Part shown: positions 1 through 10,500 of the stretch, in pieces
How positions within the stretch are numbered: the first letter of the stretch is position 1
Layout: each line of letters begins with the position of its first letter
Source: Symsagittifera roscoffensis
Lineage: Eukaryota; Xenacoelomorpha; Acoela; Convolutidae
Direction of reading: 5' to 3'
DNA length: 64,000 nucleotides
NCBI RefSeq assembly: GCF_963678635.1
Contig: NC_087067.1
Location: 560,001 to 624,000, forward strand
The notes under the pieces: model-generated
Seen by the model: the letters and a program-made list of their open reading frames with translations, nothing else
Told to the model about the DNA's origin: nothing
Database searches by the model: none
Program-made: the position numbers and the translations under genes

Positions 1-528
1 TGGTGCTGTTGGTGTTGTGTCTGCATTGTTATGTTCTTCGTCGTATGTGTTCTGTCTTGTTGCTATTTTTGTGTTATATTCTTTTATTTGTGCGTCTAAA
101 AGAATTTTGTTTATAGATGTAGAAAATATTCCAAAAAATCCTGCAAATAGTATGCGTGCTACACTTGCTTGTCTATTGACTTGTGTGTGTATAGCACATG
201 TGTTATAGATTCCTTTTAAGAGTGAAAAAAGAAATCCAATAAAGTTAAACATTGCGTATAAAATAGTTAGTTTTTCTAAGATGTAGTAGGGCCATCCTAG
301 AAAATCAAGAATTTCATTCTTGAGTGTAACAAAGCTAAAAATATTGATAGGTGATATATCTTGGGGACGGTATTTTTCACCGTTTAGATATATATAATCT
401 TTAATGTCTTTAAAATATCCGCTATAGATGTCTGCAATATCCGCTTGCGTATAGATGTCTGCAAATCCTGCGGTTTCGGCAAGTTTGCGTAAGTTTTGGT
501 CAATTGATTGTCTTTGTATTGTGTCCAT
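1..528 (-). CDS. env-like 3' ORF with hydrophobic segments, partial
   Basis: This open frame begins at an ATG at 528, just after the env stop codon (534-536), and continues through position 1 with no stop, at least 176 codons. It lies in the -1 frame relative to env; its frame is open back to about 549, so the two frames overlap slightly. The N-terminal part is polar. A hydrophobic stretch around residues 76-110 and a second around residues 126-145 look like membrane-associated or fusion-type helices. Inference: it is the membrane-proximal (TM-like) part of the envelope, either a separate ORF, reached by frameshifting, or split from env by an indel. No clear slippery heptamer was seen at the junction. 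Confidence 0.6.
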   Translation of the reverse strand, partial: MDTIQRQSIDQNLRKLAETAGFADIYTQADIADIYSGYFKDIKDYIYLNGEKYRPQDISPINIFSFVTLKNEILDFLGWPYYILEKLTILYAMFNFIGFLFSLLKGIYNTCAIHTQVNRQASVARILFAGFFGIFSTSINKILLDAQIKEYNTKIATRQNTYDEEHNNADTTPTAP

Positions 529-533
529 TTGTG

Positions 534-2399
534 TTAATAATTCCTTTGTGTTCTAATGTGATGTTGAATATCTGATTTTGAGTATATTCCTATTGATTGT
601 AAGTCTATATTTGGGTTTCGAGCGATAGCGCGAATGCTTTCTGGTGAAAATTTTTTGAGTGATTGCATTAATGTGGGATATGGGGTGAGAAGGTAATATT
701 TATCTTCATCAGGGTTTAGTTGTACTACGTTGTGGCTATTTTCTGATCCACATGGAACTGCGGTATCCCAGAAATAAGTTCTTCGTGAAAATGTGTCAAC
801 GAAATGTACTTTATTCTTATAAAAGATAGGGATTCTTTTATAACATCGTTTATCTTCAAAAACGTATAGTGGTGATACTTTTTTAGTACAAGTATAAAAC
901 CATAAGATGTTTCCTTCATAGTCTAAAAAATTTGATCTATTTCCTGATAGTAAATATCCTGCGTAGGGTATTTTTAATACTGCTAGTGCAAGTGATTGTA
1001 ATATTTGTGTTCTTTCTAATTCGCATAGTTGGTGTAATGTTTCTAATTCGGAGAGTGACATTTCTTGAAAAATTCGGCTAATCGTGTAGTCTAGTTTCAT
1101 ATCTAAGTGAATATCATAGTGGATATCACCAAAATATGTACTATTCATTAGTGATAGTTCTTGTAAACGTGTGCTTTGATCGTTTTGGGGTTTTAAATGT
1201 CCACCAGGTTGACCTGTATTCTTTTGAAAATTAACTGGTATATATGATGTTCCTTCGTTTAGGGGATGACTTGTGGCGTATGGGTCGACTTTTAGTTTTC
1301 CAGTGGTCATGTCGAATCCATTTTCGTATTCAACTAATATTTCAGAGTATTGTGTTTTGTGAAGTGGGTTTCTGTATTTACATGCAAGTTCTGTTTCTTG
1401 ATATATTTGAAAACGTGTTAATTTATTTTCTATATTATGAATGTTTCGAAAATTAGAACTTATCTTTCGTAATGGATTTACTTGTTCATATGGTATTGAT
1501 TGTATAAAATATTTTTCGTGAAATTTTATCATACGAGCGTGTATTTTTGCTACTTGAAATGTTGTACATGTGTCTTCGGGGAACCAAACAATTGTTGCTT
1601 GTGTTCTGGTTGTAGGGTCGCAATAACCTTGGTCGTTTTTAAAAGGTAATCTAATTCCTTGATAAATCATTGTGTTGTCTGATAAATCTCGTGTGAGTTG
1701 TATTTTTTCGACTTGTATTTTCCAATCGAAAAACATTATTTCTTGGTATCCTTTATTTTTTGTGTCTGCTTTGCAGTTTGATGGGTCATTTATACCAATG
1801 TGTGGTATCCAGTGTTTATCGTGTATGTCATAAGTTAATCGTCCGTGTGCGCCGTTGTATGGGTATTTTTCATCTAATTTTATATGTCCTTGATATCTTT
1901 CAAGTTCTGCTTGATGTACAGAATCTGAAAAAACTTGGAAATATACTAACTTTCTATCTGTGTTTTTATTTTTTGTGATGTTTAGTCGGAGTAACTCGTT
2001 TTTACAATCTTCGGGATTGAGATGTAAAAGTCGTTCTATATTACTCTGGTAGAATGATTCATGGTCAAGTCGGTTTTTATTTCCGTTTGAGACTTGTGAA
2101 CAATGTACTTTCTTTTCAGAAAATGTTGCTGTGAATTTATATCCTATAACTGTAGTTGCTCGGGCTTTTGAATAAAGTGTTGCTATGACATTTGTAGTTT
2201 CTATGGCTTGGGGTTCTGTTTCGCACTGTGATACTTGATTTATTGCATACTTGTGTAGTGTTTTTTGTTCGTTTTCTTCACAATCGTAATGTGTTACTAA
2301 TAAATCTTGGGGTCCTGTGCGGGGAGAAGGGTTTATGTTTTGATTTGAGATTACTAGGAAAAGGAGCTGGAGAAAAATTAATAATTTTAGAATATACAT
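534..2399 (-). CDS. env: envelope-like glycoprotein of the gypsy element
   Basis: The 621-residue product starts with a classic signal peptide: a hydrophobic Leu/Ile/Phe core in residues 3-18, followed by a polar mature region. Many cysteines are spread along the ectodomain, and Asn-X-Ser/Thr sites are present. A late segment has Cys-Tyr, Ile-Pro and FVD residues followed by an Arg-rich turn and another Cys. There is no strong membrane anchor before the stop; the anchor-like hydrophobic segments are in the next ORF, in the -1 frame. The start overlaps the preceding ATG-less frame by 13 nt. Its position after pol, the signal peptide and the size support an env role (cell entry or budding in related elements). 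I could not assign a fusion-protein class by eye. Confidence 0.72.
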   Translation of the reverse strand: MYILKLLIFLQLLFLVISNQNINPSPRTGPQDLLVTHYDCEENEQKTLHKYAINQVSQCETEPQAIETTNVIATLYSKARATTVIGYKFTATFSEKKVHCSQVSNGNKNRLDHESFYQSNIERLLHLNPEDCKNELLRLNITKNKNTDRKLVYFQVFSDSVHQAELERYQGHIKLDEKYPYNGAHGRLTYDIHDKHWIPHIGINDPSNCKADTKNKGYQEIMFFDWKIQVEKIQLTRDLSDNTMIYQGIRLPFKNDQGYCDPTTRTQATIVWFPEDTCTTFQVAKIHARMIKFHEKYFIQSIPYEQVNPLRKISSNFRNIHNIENKLTRFQIYQETELACKYRNPLHKTQYSEILVEYENGFDMTTGKLKVDPYATSHPLNEGTSYIPVNFQKNTGQPGGHLKPQNDQSTRLQELSLMNSTYFGDIHYDIHLDMKLDYTISRIFQEMSLSELETLHQLCELERTQILQSLALAVLKIPYAGYLLSGNRSNFLDYEGNILWFYTCTKKVSPLYVFEDKRCYKRIPIFYKNKVHFVDTFSRRTYFWDTAVPCGSENSHNVVQLNPDEDKYYLLTPYPTLMQSLKKFSPESIRAIARNPNIDLQSIGIYSKSDIQHHIRTQRNY

Positions 2400-3520
2400 G
2401 TGTATGATAATCCTGAGTATGGGTTATAAAATGTGATGTAACCAATTGTGTTTTTGGTATATCTGTCGTATTTATATATTACTTCAGTGGTTATAAATGG
2501 TGGTGGTAGTGATTGAGCTGTTATGTTTGGTGGTTTTAATGGGTAGGGATGTTGAGTAATGTTGTTTAATTTAACTGTGATTTCAAACTTTAATTGTAAA
2601 CTGTTTTGTTGGAGTATTTGGATATTGTGATCACGGATATCGTCGTGGATGTCTTGTCGGTATTGTAATCTATTAAGTGCCCAGTTGTGGAGGCGATTAC
2701 TTTCTAGATGTTGTCCAAATAATGGTGGAGGGGCTGTAAATGTATTCCAATCTAGTCTTAAAGGGATATTTGTTGATGATTGTTCTCGATATCTGGCGTC
2801 GAGATTATTTGGAAAATTTAAGTTAAAAGGTGGTGGTGAAATCTGGCTTATTGATGGTGTTGATGGTAGTGATAATGTTTCTGGTAGTGATGAGGATGTT
2901 GTTGTATCTGTAGAAATATCTATTGGATCATTGACTAAATTTAATTCACCTTGTGTAAATGAATGTGTTGTCCAATATGGTAGTCGTGATGCCTGGTTTG
3001 GGGGGTTAAAGGGATTTTCACGTATTTGTTCAGATGTTGGTGTTGAACCTAAGTAATCTGATGGTAGGCTTGAGGTGCTACGTTGTGAAAGAAGCGTAGG
3101 GGTTTCTGGTAATATACCAATGGGGTTTTCTGGAGTGTTTTGTGATGGGGATTGAGGTATATCAAAATGAACTCGGGGAGTTAGAAAATTTCTGTTCCGT
3201 CGAGGATGTATAATTTGTCTATTTATTTCGACTGTATTTTGGTTTTGACTAGGATTTCTTATTCTACTTAATTCTTGTGGTATTGTTGGGTATAAGTTAT
3301 ATGTTGGTTCGCTTAGAGGTGCTTGTCGTTGAACTGGTTCTAGTGGTTCTGATAAACGAGCGTGTCGTTCTTCAAAAGTGTATGGGTTATCTTGAAAGGA
3401 AATTCGTGTAGATGTTTGAGGATTATTGGTAGTTGAAAGTGTTGTTGGGTTATCTTGGGATGATGTCGGTGAAGACTGACTTGGTGACTTTTGGGTAGCA
3501 ATTTTTGATAGCTTTTTGGT
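2387..3520 (-). CDS. 377-codon open frame with no ATG, Pro/Ser/Thr/Gln-rich
   Basis: Reading the minus strand from just after a TAG (3521-3523) to a TAA (2387-2389) gives 377 sense codons without a stop and without a single in-frame ATG. In DNA this AT-rich, an open frame of this length by chance is very unlikely. Composition is rich in Pro, Ser, Thr, Asn and Gln for the first two thirds; the last 110 residues look more structured, with repeated Asn-Ile, Tyr and Pro-Pro-Pro motifs. The stop overlaps the env start by 13 nt. Expression would need splicing onto an upstream ATG (an AG precedes the frame at once), frameshifting, or non-AUG initiation. Function unknown; a spliced accessory or structural protein is possible. 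Confidence 0.6.
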   Translation of the reverse strand, partial: TKKLSKIATQKSPSQSSPTSSQDNPTTLSTTNNPQTSTRISFQDNPYTFEERHARLSEPLEPVQRQAPLSEPTYNLYPTIPQELSRIRNPSQNQNTVEINRQIIHPRRNRNFLTPRVHFDIPQSPSQNTPENPIGILPETPTLLSQRSTSSLPSDYLGSTPTSEQIRENPFNPPNQASRLPYWTTHSFTQGELNLVNDPIDISTDTTTSSSLPETLSLPSTPSISQISPPPFNLNFPNNLDARYREQSSTNIPLRLDWNTFTAPPPLFGQHLESNRLHNWALNRLQYRQDIHDDIRDHNIQILQQNSLQLKFEITVKLNNITQHPYPLKPPNITAQSLPPPFITTEVIYKYDRYTKNTIGYITFYNPYSGLSYTCIF

Positions 3521-3540
3521 CTATTTTTTTTGTGAAAAAT

Positions 3541-3717
3541 TTAATGTTTATTAAAGTATTCTTCTAAGAAAAGAATTAGGAGGATTGTTGCTAGAGCGAA
3601 TGTGATGATTGCTTTCTTTATAAATTTGCATATAGTCAAAATGAGGGATGATAGAAATGTTATGAAAATTACAAATAGTAGAAAAATATCAGTTCTACTG
3701 AAAATAGTTCGTATCAT
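3541..3717 (-). CDS. 58-residue two-helix hydrophobic ORF in gypsy element
   Basis: A short ORF starting at ATG 3715-3717 and ending at TAA 3541-3543. Two hydrophobic segments (about residues 11-30 and 37-52), rich in Phe, Leu and Ile, are separated by a short Lys-containing turn, and the tail is charged. It looks like a small hairpin membrane protein. It lies 10 nt after the preceding 71-codon ORF and just before the ATG-less frame. Small hydrophobic ORFs can occur by chance in AT-rich DNA, so coding status is uncertain; the pairing with a similar neighbour and the location between pol and env argue for an accessory gene. Confidence 0.4.
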   Translation of the reverse strand: MIRTIFSRTDIFLLFVIFITFLSSLILTICKFIKKAIITFALATILLILFLEEYFNKH

Positions 3718-3727
3718 TTAGACAATT

Positions 3728-3943
3728 TTATAAATCGTACCTGTGGATATAATCAAGGGTTTTTGAAAGTTGGAGAAATAGTTCGAATATAGTGTAGAAA
3801 ATTAAAAAAATATTACAAAAAATGATTAAGAATATTAGAAAAGATTCAAGGATATCAAAAAGAAATATTATGAAAGTTTCAAGTATCGTAAAAAATTGTT
3901 TGAGGTTTGTGATAATTTTAGTGACTGTTTGATAGAAGAGCAT
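3728..3943 (-). CDS. 71-residue hydrophobic ORF in gypsy element
   Basis: Begins at ATG 3941-3943. About residues 15-60 are dominated by Phe, Ile and Leu with spaced Thr/Glu/Asp, giving either a long membrane segment or a strongly hydrophobic amphipathic helix. It follows a roughly 600-nt spacer after pol and is followed 10 nt later by another hydrophobic ORF. It is in the same frame as the ATG-less ORF further on, but stops intervene. No family recognised; coding status is inferred from position and context only. Confidence 0.35.
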   Translation of the reverse strand: MLFYQTVTKIITNLKQFFTILETFIIFLFDILESFLIFLIIFCNIFLIFYTIFELFLQLSKTLDYIHRYDL

Positions 3944-4539
3944 TTAAGAAATGGCTTCGTGATCGAATATTTTTTGTTGTTTGGGGCAATTTTCAAGTGT
4001 GGTCGGATTATTTATTAGTTTTTTGACAAGTGGGTTGAGTTTCGTAAAAAAATTGTTGTGGGGCAATTTTTATGGTGATCGGGAGGTCTTCTTTGTCTTT
4101 ATTTTCATTTGTCAAATGATCTGGGGTATTTTTGAGATTTTTATACTTTAGGCTAAATAAAATGGTCGTTCTTTTACTTTAGGCTAATTTAACATATTTG
4201 TTTGGGGGGTATTTGAGGTCTGAGTTGGGGAAATATTGTTGATCTTTGGTTTATTAGATAAGGGAGGGTTATGATATTATGGTGATATTTATTTTAGTTG
4301 TCAAGTTGGAGTGGTTTGCTTATTTTTGACCTGGAGGTCGTAAAGTTATAGTTATAGATATGCCTGGAGTTTAATATTTTTCGTCTAGTTGGTTTGTGTT
4401 AAAGTTATAGAAGGTGACGGATTGGATGAATCCTATTGGCTAATTTTGAACTAGAATTGCTGCGTGTTTATCAGCATGTTATCTTGAAAAATGAAAGTGT
4501 GAAATGTTTCAGAGGTGCAAAGATTTTTAAATGTAGAAT
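3944..4539 (-). other. non-coding spacer between pol and accessory ORFs
   Basis: About 600 nt without a convincing ORF on either strand. It is AT-rich with several short G-runs on the plus strand (C-runs in element sense). A spliced subgenomic env mRNA would need its acceptor in or after this stretch, but no acceptor stands out. Confidence 0.4.
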
Positions 4540-7500
4540 TTAAGGTTGTTTTTGAAATTCAACTTTCTTTAATATTTTAGATTGTGGGATGAATACTTTA
4601 TAATTTTTACGTGGTTGATTTCTAAGTCGTGAAGACTCTCTATGTTCTGATTTGTCGATTTGTTTTTGGGGTATTATTTGTTCTGTCATTTTTCTATTTT
4701 TTCTTTCTTTTTGAGATGTATTTTGATCGAGATTTTTTGTATTGTTTTTTGTGGTGTTTGATTTTGTATTTTGATTTCCGAGGTGAATATCATTTTGTTC
4801 CTTTGTTATGTTGTTTGTATGTGGGTTATTTTGAATAACTTTTAAACCTGTAAAAGAATATAATTGAGTTAGTTCGCGGAGTGCGTATTCTTTTGGATAA
4901 TAAGGTAATAGGTTATTTCGGTGTTGAACGATTTCTTTTTTATCTGAGTCGGTGATTTTATATGTGACATCAGTGGGTTTTGCAATTATTTGGTATGGTC
5001 CTTTACGAAGGGGTTGTAACTTTTTTGAAATTCCTTTTTGAGTATTAAAATTGGGTATTAAAACAAATGTTCCAATTTTTAAATCGGAGGCTGGTGTAAA
5101 GCGTGAATTTATTTGTTCATTAATATTTTGCCTTTGTAACAACTTTTTTGTTACCTTTTGGTAAATTTCATTGTGTTTTTTATCTCTGTTTAAAATCCAT
5201 TCGGTGTGTGTACCGGAGGCTAATTTAAGAATTTGTGGGTGATGAAAATGATCTTCATCGTGTGTATGTAATGGTAGGTTATAACAAATTGAGTCTTTAT
5301 TTGGTTGACAATAACCTTGTGCGTTTTTATGAGAGTTTGCTGTAAACATTATTGGTTTGCGTGGCTTTTGGTTAAAAACCATTTCATATGGTGACATTCC
5401 TAAAGTTGTCGTGATTTGTGAATTATATGCTAAGGGAAATAGTTTTACATCTGCTGACCATTCGGTATATCTTGTATCATTTTCATTGATGATACATCTG
5501 AGATATTCTTGTAATGAACGGTTCATACCTTCGACTAAGCCGTTTGTCCAAGGTGCGTGAGATGTACGTGGTTTGTGTTTAATGTTATATAAATGACATA
5601 GTGTGATGATTTCATTATTTATGAATTCTGTACCGTTGTCTGTAACTAAAATTTCTGGTAGTCCGAATTTTGCTATCCAGTGTTCATAGAGTGTTGTGTA
5701 AGCGTAATAAGCGTTACAATGTGGTACTGGGTTAAGTGCTACACAATGTGTAAATGCGTCAACAATTACCATAATGTAGGAGTTTCCTTCGGATGAGGGT
5801 GAAATTGGTCCTTTGGTATCAAATGAGATACGATGATTAAAGTACAAACTTTGTCCTTTAAAATCTTGTTTTTGTGCTATTTGTTTTTGATTTGGGTAAG
5901 GTTTATTTAGCTGACATACTATACAGTCATTGCATAGTATTTTTATCCAAATTGGTGCATTTGGGAAATAAAAGTTTTGTATAAAATTTGAATATGTTTT
6001 TTCTGATCCAGAGTGTCCTTTAATATTTTGTGTATGTGAAATATTAAAAGCTATAAGAATCATACTTAAAGGGAGACAGGGAACTGTAGATTCATTTAGT
6101 TTGTATTCTAGAAGGTCTGTGTTTTCGTTAATTGTTGTATTGTTGAATTTTCGAAAATATCTGAGGAGTGTTTTGTTTCCTAGAATAGTTGAATCTGCTT
6201 TGATAGGTTTAGTTTTATATTTGTGCCATGATTTCAGTTGTCGAATTACTGGGTCAAGGTTTTGATACTGTTTCAGTGTTGAAATTGTAATTGTTTCTGT
6301 TGGGGGGAGAAAAATGTTTTCGATTTCTAATTTAGATAAGGGTATTGTGTCAAGTGGGTCATGGAGGTCAAAAACTTTATTTATTGTGTATTTTGAATCG
6401 TTTGTTTGTGGTCCTGATAAGTTTATTTTATCAGTCAGATTTTCTTTTTCAATTAGTGGAAAATGGTCTTTTTTAGGCGGGTGTTGTTTTATTCTTTTTT
6501 GTTGGGTGTTGTTTTTTATCCATTGTGAATATGGGATTGGTTTAAAAGTTGATGTTCCAAGTAGATCAACTTCATAGTGATTATTTTGACAATCTAAATA
6601 AAGTGGGAAATGTTGTAAATTATTTATTTGTGATTGTTCAACGTCAGTTTTTACTGCATATTTGCATTCCAATCGGGGTGATGTTTCATTTTCTGCAAGG
6701 TAGAATTTAATGTTTTTGGGTATTTCAACTGTGGTTTTTCGTGTAAGTAATTCAGGTGGCGTATTTCGACTTAAGGTGTCTGGTAATGCAAGATTTTTTC
6801 CTGCGGTCCAAACTATATGTAAGTTTGGGAATTTCATTAAAATGAGTTGAAATCTATAAACTCGGTGGTTTGGATTAGACTTTTGTGTAAAAAGAAAGAT
6901 GATTGGTTTATGGTCTGTGAATAGAACTGTGGGATGTTTTGATCCAAGTATCAGAAATTCATATTCTGTTAGTGTATATATTATGGCTGTACATTCTCTC
7001 ATTAGAGTTGAGAGTCGTAGTTCTGCTTGAGTGAATAATCGAGAATTTGCTGATATGAGGTTCATTTTATTAGTACTATTATGTGATTGTAATAATGCTG
7101 CGCCGATGCCAAAGTTCGAAGCATCGCACATTGCATAAAATGGTTGATTTGAATCTGGAATTGTGTTTGAAATTTGTTCAGTTAGAAGTTTTTTAATTTC
7201 TTCAAATCGTGCTTGATGTTCTATATTCCATTCAAAATTATTTTGTTGTCTAAGTATGTTATAGAAGGGTCGTAGATATAATTGCATTTTATAAACATAT
7301 TTGCTTAAAAAGTTTAAAATTCCAAGGAATTCTTGGATTTTCTTTTTATTTGTTGGTGGTTGGAGTTTTTGAATAGCGTCTATACGTGATTTCAATGGAG
7401 TGATTGTTTTTCTTTCTATATTATGCCCTAAGAATTTAACTTTTGTCAAAAAGAAGTGTGATTTATCGGGGGCGGCCTTCAGATTTTCGTTCTGAAGTAT

Positions 7501-10500
7501 TTGGTGATATTGTTCTAAAACATTGAACATTTCCTCTTTTGTTTGTGATTGCATAAAGACATCGTCTAAATAGGTGATTGCGTTCTTCTTGAGTATTAGT
7601 GGTCGAAAAATTTTGCTCATAAAAGCTGAAAATGCTGCTGGTCCTATGGATATTCCATAGAATAAGCGGTTGAATTCGTATTGTTGATTTCCAATAACAA
7701 ATTGTGTTAAGCGTCGTGATTGTTCATCTAATGGCATTTGATTATATGCACTATTCATATCGGCGGTGGTAAAGTATTTTCCGTTTATTTTTGTTAAAAT
7801 AACTTGTATTGGTTCAATGGGCCAATTACACTTTGATTCATCTATGAGTGAGTTGAGGTATCTAGCATCGAGAACAATTTTTAATGATTCTCCTTTGGCT
7901 AGAATGATAACACGGTTGATAAATGTGTTGCCTTTTGGTTGTTCCTCTTTGTTTACTGGTGATATAATGTTGTATTGTTCTAAAATGTCGAGTAATCTGT
8001 TTACTTTATCGTATAAGTGAATTGGTACTTTACTTGCTCTTTGTTTTCTGAAAATTGCGTCTGGTTTTAATGGGAGATGTAGTGATGAGCTGATTTTGCC
8101 AACATCAAATTTGGATGTTGCATAGACTGATGAATATTTAATTAGCTGTTTTGCTAGTTTTTCAAATTCGTCTTGTGTTATTTGTGAATGTTGGAAATTA
8201 AACATTGTTAAAAATTTCTGTTGATTCTCTGTGTAGTTACTTATGTTGAATGTAGGTTTGAAATATGGGGTTTTTGTGAAATAATCCGAATTTCTGTTTT
8301 CGTTACTTATTATATTATTTATAGATAATTCTTCATTAAGGATTGTGGATTGGCAAATATCTAGTAATTGGAGTATATTTTTTACACGATATGCTTTTTC
8401 GTGTATTGGTAATATTGTAGCGTTGGTTTCGCAATAGCCTAAAAGTCCTAAAGGTAATGTTACTTGGTAAGGTGTATTGTTGTATACATGTAAGGAAATA
8501 ATATCTGAATTCGAGTTTTTCAAATATTTTATTGATGAGATTGTGATTTTGAAAAACTTGTGAATAGGTTTGAATTCAAAATCTGACATATAAAATTTTT
8601 GTTTGTTTTGTTTTTTATCATATTGGTGAACTTGTTTGATTGAAAAATTATAGATGTTTCCTGATAGTGGTTTCAAGTGTGTTCTTTGTTGGTTATATAT
8701 TGGGTAAAATTTTGAAAAAAATGGTGGTTGTTTATTTAATCTTTGAAAAAATGTTAGGGATGTGTCTTTTGTTTTTGTATATTTATCTTTGATTAATATT
8801 TTACTATTCAAGATGTTGATTGTTGGTATATATTTAGAGATAAATGGTATTCCAATGATATTATGTTTAATATCAGTGATATGGAATATTTGTTTAAATG
8901 GTTTGGTTAAAATTTTGTTTTGCTCCATTGTTCTTGTGGGGAGAAGAAATAATTGAATTTTTCCGTAGTTTATTAATGTTGATCCTTGTGCTGTTGCTAG
9001 TTTGCTGGAGGTTTCAAGAGGTGTTAGCTTTGGGTGTAAGGTTTTTATTTCATTCCATGTGGGAATGTTTATTATATTTGATTCTGCTCCTGAATCAATT
9101 AAAAAATCAATTTCAAGATCTGGTGGTTGGAATTCTTTGCTTTTTGGGCTTTCCAAAAGAAATGGTATTGTCCAAATTTTTTCTTTGGGTTGTTCTTTTT
9201 GTATGTTTTGGTAGATGTGATTTGTATTCAAGCATTTTGTTTTTTCTTTCTCATTGGGTTGGTTTGTAGTGTTAATTTCATTAGTTTTTTGTGTCGTCGG
9301 TGTGGAATGGACGGGTTCAATATAATAATTGTGAAGGAGTTCTGATTGATTTTCATATATGTGTGATGAAAAAGGTTCTTCATATATAACAGGTTCATAG
9401 TCATTTTCGACTTTTATCATGTTGATGGAGAGAGTGTTTTCTGCATCGCTTTCTGAATCTGATGATTCACAGTTTATTTGGTTGAGTTGTAACGTATCGG
9501 TTACTGTGTCATCAATACCTGGAGGGTCTGATGTTGTTTCTGGATTAGATTGTACTTGATTAATATGTCTTTGATGTTTAGGTGTACTACTTCTGTGGCG
9601 ATTATTAGAATTATTATAGTTATTATTATTCCGGTGTGGTGATTGGGAATAATTTCTATAACGATTATTATAACTTGAGTGTCGATTTTGTGAATTATTT
9701 CGCGATCTGTTTTGGTAATTATTGTTTGGTCTGTTATAGTTCGATTTATTATATGAGTTATTCCTTGATTGATTGTTCGGGTAATTCTGGTTTCGGTTGT
9801 TTGAATAACTTCTATTCCGATTATTTGAGTAGTTTCTATTCCTATTGTATGATGAATTTCGTGATTGATTGTTTGGATAATAATTATTTCTTGATTGGGA
9901 ATTAGATCTAGAAACAAATCGTTGTGTATTTGAATGTGATCTGGAGTAGTTATTTCGACTATTTGGTCTATTGTAGTGATTTTGTGATGAATTATGCGTG
10001 TTTCTTCGTTCTGGTGATCTTCCTCTATAACTTGAGCTATATGGTGATTGATTTCTTGTATAATTTGTATTGTTCGGGAGTGGTTTTCCTGAACTGTTGT
10101 TGCTGTAGACTGTTTTGTTCGGTAGATTTTGATCTTTTTTCATGTATTGATAGAATGATTTATTTGGTTCTTTATATTTTTGAGGTTTATTTTGATTGTC
10201 TTGCTGTTTTTGTCTACATTCAGAAATACTGTGTCCGTATCGTCGGCAATAATTACACCATTTTTTGAAGGATGGTTTGCCTTTAAAGTTTGGGTGTTTT
10301 TCGTAAATGTTGAGTATTTCAGTGATTTTTTCAACGAGATCTGTATCTGATTCTTGTATATTGTTTATATTTGTGGAAGCTGTTTCAATTCTGTTAACGT
10401 ATTGTAATTTCAGATTTTCCGTTTCTTCGAGTTTCATTGTGATTTCTGCTTGTTCTAGTTTGTCTACTAGTTTTCGAAAATCTAAATCGGGTTCTCGAAT

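Noticed and set aside
2649-3056. 135-codon plus-strand frame opposite the ATG-less ORF
   Set aside because: Antisense shadow; the minus frame is open over a much longer range and its composition fits the element.
9636-10268. Asn/Tyr/Cys-rich plus-strand frames opposite gag
   Set aside because: Shadow of the Asn/Arg/Ser-rich gag tract on the opposite strand.
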